Shown here: piece by piece, positions 21,438 to 24,841 of the stretch | How the letters are laid out: every line of letters starts with the position of its first letter | Numbering within the stretch: the first letter of the stretch is position 1 | IMG/VR virus record: IMGVR_UViG_3300050132_000117 | Coordinates: 1 to 24,841 of that record | Origin: a virus | Strand: one strand, 5' to 3' | Length of the DNA: 24,841 nt | Notes under the pieces: model-generated | Database searches by the model: none | What the model saw: only the letters and a program-made list of their open reading frames with translations | What the model was told of the DNA's origin: nothing | Program-made: the position numbers and the translations under genes

Positions 21438-22068
21438 TTGTGACTTTCAAGGCAGCGTGCTTCGCTCTCACCGTTGCAGATCGCTTAGCGATAGATTCCG
21501 GGGACCACTTCCGACCGGTGAGAGATATGCTTAATGCTCTCCGGGTCCGCTCGCTCATAACGCGGCCTTTTTGAGCCTCGCTAAATCGTGCGACTTGCTC
21601 AGGAGTTCGCTTCTGCCCCTTATTGGCGGCAGCGGTTTTGGCGATTGCCTCCGGGGACCGTTTCATGCCGATGCGCTTAGCGGTGCGCTTGGCTATCGCC
21701 TCAGCAGGTTGCGGAATTCCACGACGCTTTGAGGCGCGCTTCTCGATGGACTCGGGGGATTGAATGTGACCAGCCATTCCTTCGCCGCCATCGGTAAAAT
21801 TGACCAATGGGCCGATGCCTTTATCGGCACGGCCAAGAGCAGCGATTAAGGCCTTTTCGGTTTTGATCGCCTCTCCGTTTGTCAGGCCTGCTTGAGCCTT
21901 CCAGATCGGAAGTTCTCCATGCTTAGCGTAAAGACGAGCGAGATGGCTGTTGTGGGAGTCTCCACGCGCATGCCGATTTACTCGCTGTCCCCGGCCCTTG
22001 CCGACGTAGCATGGTTCACCGTTTGGGCGGAAGATGACGTAGACATAATAGTCGCTGTGCTCAGGCAC
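21421..22068 (-). CDS. free-standing GIY-YIG homing endonuclease with NUMOD3 array
   Basis: A 215-residue nuclease from GTG 22068 (8-base overlap with the upstream gene). The GIY-YIG core: YVY at 8-10, CYVG at 20-23, GKGRGQR, Arg29, His33, and an Ile-Lys-Thr-Glu-Lys segment with the likely catalytic Glu near residue 70. From residue 104 on there are six tandem NUMOD3-like units, such as SPESIEKRASKRRG, SPEAIAKTAAANKG and TPEQVARFSEAQKG. They probably wrap the target DNA. The gene is inserted between a neck protein and the 352-residue tail protein; no intron borders are seen. Confidence 0.87.
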   Translation of the reverse strand: MPEHSDYYVYVIFRPNGEPCYVGKGRGQRVNRHARGDSHNSHLARLYAKHGELPIWKAQAGLTNGEAIKTEKALIAALGRADKGIGPLVNFTDGGEGMAGHIQSPESIEKRASKRRGIPQPAEAIAKRTAKRIGMKRSPEAIAKTAAANKGQKRTPEQVARFSEAQKGRVMSERTRRALSISLTGRKWSPESIAKRSATVRAKHAALKVTNAVSR

Positions 22069-22594
22069 TGTACGTGGTCCACGCGCGGAAGCTGCTGGCG
22101 TAGAGGCCCGTATCCACGAAGTCCGGACGTGCCTTTTTGCCTTTGGTGTAGCCGGATTTCGTGCGCTTGGTCTTGCCCGCTTGCGCCGCGGCCGAGAGGT
22201 TCGGGCCGCCCGAAATACGCTTCATCTCGCCGGCGAAGAGAAACGTGCGGAAGGCGTTCTCGATCTTCTGATCGGCGCCGTAGGTGAACGTGCCTGACTG
22301 CTCGCTGGTAACGACGCGCTTCTTGTTCATGCCCGCAACCTTATGGCTGGCCGAACCGCTGCGTCCGCTGGTATCGATCGCGCCGCCGGTGCTCACCAGC
22401 GTCTGGATCGAGTTCGCCATATCGTCGGCGAGCCACTGAGCGATCTTGTCCTGATAGAGCGTGAAGAACGTCCCCATGACGGCGTAGTTCGCCTCGAGGA
22501 AGCCCGCGACGTCGGCCGTGCTCGTTTCCTTGCCGCCGTTCGAAGCGTCCGAATAGGCCACATCGAGCACGCCAAGGTTCAGCGTGAGACTCAC
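22061..22594 (-). CDS. head-tail/neck protein, unknown subfamily
   Basis: A 177-residue protein between a connector-type gene and tail genes. LEANYAVMGTFFTLYQDKIAQWLADDMANSI (about 33-63) is a helical region, then THE central part carries KKRVVTSEQSGTF, FRTFLFAGEMKRI, and the C-terminus is DTGLYASSFRAW, a pattern (DTG-x-Y-x-x-S) seen in tail completion/minor tail proteins (HK97 gp10-like). I assign it as a neck or tail-completion protein. The GTG start lies in a GTGA overlap with the inserted HNH gene. Confidence 0.55.
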   Translation of the reverse strand: MSLTLNLGVLDVAYSDASNGGKETSTADVAGFLEANYAVMGTFFTLYQDKIAQWLADDMANSIQTLVSTGGAIDTSGRSGSASHKVAGMNKKRVVTSEQSGTFTYGADQKIENAFRTFLFAGEMKRISGGPNLSAAAQAGKTKRTKSGYTKGKKARPDFVDTGLYASSFRAWTTYSA

Positions 22595-22998
22595 CGTTTG
22601 CGGCGTCGATCATTGGCGCAGGTCCGACATTCTCGAACACCGCTCTTGCGCACGTTAAATTCATGCCAGCGAATGCAGAGCACTTTTGCAGCGTTAGCTG
22701 CCGGTAAAGTCTGTCCGCGCATCGTGTTCTCGCGCTGTGTCACAGCCTCAAGATGGCGCGGATTGACGCACCCGCGATTGCGGCATAGATGGTCGATATG
22801 CAAGCCATCCGGAATTGGACCGACGAGATTCGCGTAGGCCCAGCGGTGCGCTAAGAAAGGGCGCTGGCCGCGAGGTCCATCGGCGAACTGGCCGTACCCG
22901 TTTTGCATCTTGGATGCGCGCCACTCCCAGCAGCCGCCAGGAATGATATCGACCTTCCGCATGAAGCGGTCAAGCACTGCGACAGGGATCAAATGCAT
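22591..22998 (-). CDS. HNH_3-type homing endonuclease
   Basis: A 135-residue nuclease. GGCWEWRASKMQNGYGQF (about 21-38), then HRWAYANLVGPIPDGLHIDHLC and NPRHLEAVT give the HNH_3 motif with His70 after Asp69, Asn79 and His82; Cys72 and Cys77 are probable structural ligands. The C-terminus has CIRWHEFNVRK and CRTCANDRRRK, resembling a second zinc knuckle. It inserts between a connector and the neck protein: its ATG overlaps the upstream TAA (TAATG) and its TGA overlaps the next GTG, so it is translated with the operon. Probably a mobile, free-standing nuclease. Confidence 0.85.
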   Translation of the reverse strand: MHLIPVAVLDRFMRKVDIIPGGCWEWRASKMQNGYGQFADGPRGQRPFLAHRWAYANLVGPIPDGLHIDHLCRNRGCVNPRHLEAVTQRENTMRGQTLPAANAAKVLCIRWHEFNVRKSGVRECRTCANDRRRKR

Positions 22999-23495
22999 TA
23001 CGAAAGCCCCCAGATCGTGCCGTATTTCTCGATGAAGTCCAGATAGTATCGGCCCCAGATCGTTTTCATAAATCCGAGTTGGCCAACAGTGAGGTCAGCC
23101 GCCCATGTAGGCGCGGTCAATGTGACCGAGGTGCCTTCATCGGACGATGCCACTACTAGGCCCGTCGATACTTGATTTAAGCCGAACCCACCGTTCGGGA
23201 AGTTGGGGCTCGGAACTGTGCTTCGGGCGTCGGCAAAATACGTTGACGGGGCGGTATCCGGCGTAATTGAAAACAGAATCGCGGTGGCACAATTATAAAC
23301 CGCCAGGGTATACATGAAGCCGGGAACGCCGCAGATATTCAGCACCAGCGCGACGGCCTGATTGAGCGCGTACTGCGGATAATTCGATACGGTGATGCCG
23401 CCCGAAGGCCACGCCGACGTCGGGATCTGCACGTCAGTGGTCAGCCACGTTTGGAAGTCGAGCAGATTCGGCGTGTTCGGCGTGACGAACGGCAT
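22998..23495 (-). CDS. head-tail connector/adaptor-like protein
   Basis: A 165-residue protein two genes after the capsid. NLLDFQTWLTTDVQIPTSAWP (start), YALNQAVALVLNICGVP (about 42-58), YTLAVYNCATAILFSITPD (about 62-80) and KTIWGRYYLDFIEKYGTIWG at the end are a pattern typical of small adaptor proteins in related myoviruses, though I cannot name a Pfam. The downstream half is visibly richer in A/T, next to the HNH insert. The gap to the upstream stop is three bases. Confidence 0.6.
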   Translation of the reverse strand: MPFVTPNTPNLLDFQTWLTTDVQIPTSAWPSGGITVSNYPQYALNQAVALVLNICGVPGFMYTLAVYNCATAILFSITPDTAPSTYFADARSTVPSPNFPNGGFGLNQVSTGLVVASSDEGTSVTLTAPTWAADLTVGQLGFMKTIWGRYYLDFIEKYGTIWGLS

Positions 23496-23498
23496 GGG

Positions 23499-24023
23499 CT
23501 AGGCTTTCTTTTCGGTGCGCTTGCGGCCGGCGCGACGGTTCGGCTTCGTCGACACCACGAACTCGGCGTTCACGCCATCCTTCGTCTTGCCGCGATCGGT
23601 CGTCTCGACGATCTCGAGCGTCGTCTCGACAACCCGGCCAGGGGCGCCGCTGGTCTTGAGCAGATCCTCCGCGAGCTTGAACGCACCGAGCCCGGCCTCT
23701 TCGAGCATCTGCCCCGAGACGTCTTGGCGCGCAGTCTCATCGCGCTCGAGGCCCTCTTCGATCTTGTCGACGTCGATCGGATTCTTTCGCACGTCGAAGA
23801 TGAACGATTTGGGTAGGTTGATGGCGCTGACTTCGCTCGCCGGGACGCCGCCGATCGCCACGATCTGAGCGATGACGCTATCCAGATCGTTTCCCGAGAG
23901 GTCGTCGGGGAGTTTGCTCTGGCCGCCCGCGTTGACCGGGACGTGCCGCGTGTTCTGATTGCCCGGAAGCCGATAGCTGAACTTGCGGTGGAGTAGCGTG
24001 GGGTTCGCGATGAGCACTTGCAT
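23499..24023 (-). CDS. conserved head-module protein after the capsid gene
   Basis: A 174-residue protein from ATG 24023, with a ribosome site (GGAG, ten bases upstream). A longer frame upstream runs through the capsid gene and is rejected. MQVLIANPTLLHRKFSYRLP and NTRHVPVNAGGQSKLP start it; the centre is charged and helical, with INLPKSFIFDV and NPIDVDKIEEGLERDE; the basic tail NRRAGRKRTEKK may contact DNA or the capsid. Place suggests a head completion or capsid-associated role. Family not recognised. Confidence 0.6.
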   Translation of the reverse strand: MQVLIANPTLLHRKFSYRLPGNQNTRHVPVNAGGQSKLPDDLSGNDLDSVIAQIVAIGGVPASEVSAINLPKSFIFDVRKNPIDVDKIEEGLERDETARQDVSGQMLEEAGLGAFKLAEDLLKTSGAPGRVVETTLEIVETTDRGKTKDGVNAEFVVSTKPNRRAGRKRTEKKA

Positions 24024-24075
24024 GAGGTACACACTCCGAAAGATTGAGGTGCCAAGCGCGTTCGGGGAAACAAAA

Positions 24076-24097
24076 AGACCGCCCTTGCGGACGGCCT
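24076..24097 (-). terminator. hairpin after the capsid gene, probable attenuating terminator
   Basis: On the minus strand a nine-base stem (two G-U pairs) closes a GCAA tetraloop (24085-24088) and runs into TTTTTG. It lies in the 104-base gap after the capsid stop and before the ribosome site of the next gene. Capsid protein is needed in large excess over the genes that follow. Confidence 0.75.
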
Positions 24098-24127
24098 CTC
24101 GTCGAGCCGTTGTGTACCCGGCGCGGT

Positions 24128-24841
24128 TTAGTGAGGTACGGAAGCGATAGTGATCGCCTGGGGTCTGACCACCCATCCGGCACTGACCCGCATGGTCGAG
24201 GTCATATCGAGCCCTTCCGGGATCGGCGTGATCACTTCGACAGGCGCGCTCACGTCCGAATACTGCAGAATGTTGCCGCTGATATTCGGGGCGACCATCG
24301 CGAACTCGTTCGTGTTGATGCCCTTCATGGTCGGGACATTCAGCTCCGGGAAAGCGACGACGATCGCATCCGTGCCGCCGCCGCCCTGACCGATGAGGGT
24401 GTCGTCGAACGCCCACTCGATCGTGTAGCCGAACTCTTTGTTGACCGTGGTGATCTCTTGCGCGGTCGACGCGGTGCCGGCGCCGGGGCGCTGGAAGCTC
24501 GTCAGCTGCACGATGCCCTGGTTCTGCATGAAGAGCAGATCCTGCTGGGGCCCGAGGATGACCACGCGCATCGGCGTGCCCGCCAGATACATGCGCGTCA
24601 GGCCCGCGGCGATGACGCCGTTGAACCAGATCGCGAGCTGCCCGGCGTCATACGTCGAGAGCGTGGTGTTGCCGAACGAGTCGGGCGGAAGGTTGACGGT
24701 CGTGGCGCCGGGGGTGTTGAGCAGCCCCTCGGAGTTCGCCGCGTTGACGCCGTACAGGCCAGCGTTGCGCGTGAACTGGAACGCGCCTTGGCGATGGCCG
24801 TAGCGGTACGCCATCGGCAGCGCCACGTTGTACTGGCCCGC
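24128..24841 (-). CDS. major capsid protein, HK97-fold (DUF2184-like), 5' end missing
   Basis: The frame is open to the window edge, so the N-terminus lies outside; 237 codons are visible. AGQYNVALPMAYRYG begins the visible part. Further on, FGNTTLSTYDAGQLAIWF, MRVVILGPQQDLLFMQNQGI, VNKEFGYTIEWAFDDTLIG, and the C-terminal VRPQAITIASV fit the capsid family DUF2184 as found in related myoviruses (assignment from memory of pattern and place). It forms the icosahedral shell. A GTG at 24826 is internal, not the start. It ends in TAA and is followed by a terminator. Confidence 0.72.
   Translation of the reverse strand, partial: AGQYNVALPMAYRYGHRQGAFQFTRNAGLYGVNAANSEGLLNTPGATTVNLPPDSFGNTTLSTYDAGQLAIWFNGVIAAGLTRMYLAGTPMRVVILGPQQDLLFMQNQGIVQLTSFQRPGAGTASTAQEITTVNKEFGYTIEWAFDDTLIGQGGGGTDAIVVAFPELNVPTMKGINTNEFAMVAPNISGNILQYSDVSAPVEVITPIPEGLDMTSTMRVSAGWVVRPQAITIASVPH

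Noticed and set aside
12450-22998. Group I introns or inteins around the nucleases
   Set aside because: Flanking genes are intact and no split protein or intein splice motifs were seen; the nucleases are free-standing.
23499-24416. A 305-residue version of the gene ending at 23499
   Set aside because: It would overlap the capsid gene and cross the terminator; the ATG at 24023 has its own ribosome site.
1-24841. tRNA genes, CRISPR arrays, integrase, attachment site
   Set aside because: No cloverleaf, regularly spaced repeats, recombinase motifs or att-like direct repeats were noticed on reading both strands; a tRNA scan could still be run.

Overview
The window is part of the genome of a contractile-tailed (myovirus-type) member of the Caudoviricetes, most likely temperate or environmental. 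The evidence is an ordered virion module on the minus strand: HK97-fold capsid, head-tail proteins, sheath, tube, frameshifted tail chaperone, tape measure, hub, spike, gp25-position wedge, gpJ, fibres and lysis genes. Several tail proteins (for example at 20379-21437, 11395-12486, 13133-13408 and 13408-14061) resemble, from memory, families known from myoviruses of Burkholderia and other proteobacteria. The host cannot be named. A lipobox lipoprotein and a small GH24 endolysin without a wall-binding domain suggest a diderm bacterium. The DNA is GC-rich, with A/T-richer islands at mobile genes.

Layout. 1-2166 (plus strand): a tightly overlapping run of small genes, including an orphan phage Dam-type methylase and a 45-residue Cys-rich protein. 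It meets the late genes at a hairpin that could terminate both strands (2201-2228). 2250-4116 (minus): end of the late region, with a lysis set (XhlA-like membrane protein, endolysin, two-TM holin-like protein) and small unknown genes. 4164-5569 (plus): a cassette opposed to the late genes, with a good sigma70-type promoter, a perfect inverted repeat around the -10, a 41-residue ribbon-helix-helix protein, a coiled-coil protein and a lipoprotein. 5566-24841 (minus): fibres, baseplate, tail and head genes, ending in a capsid gene cut by the window edge.

Four free-standing homing-type endonucleases (two GIY-YIG, one HNH_3, one endonuclease VII-like with extra zinc ribbons) sit at junctions between virion genes. 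Each is threaded into the overlapping stop/start pattern of the operon, and several neighbours show an A/T-rich stretch on the endonuclease side.

How it works together: late transcription enters from the right. Hairpins after the capsid and tube genes probably raise the relative yield of those proteins. Most genes are coupled by ATGA, GTGA or TAATG overlaps. The plus-strand cassette is the best candidate for something undescribed: a self-regulated, possibly leaderless moron encoding a surface lipoprotein, with stops that share a CTAG with the converging fibre gene. No tRNA, CRISPR array, integrase or attachment site was seen, and no stretch over 300 bases lacks a gene.
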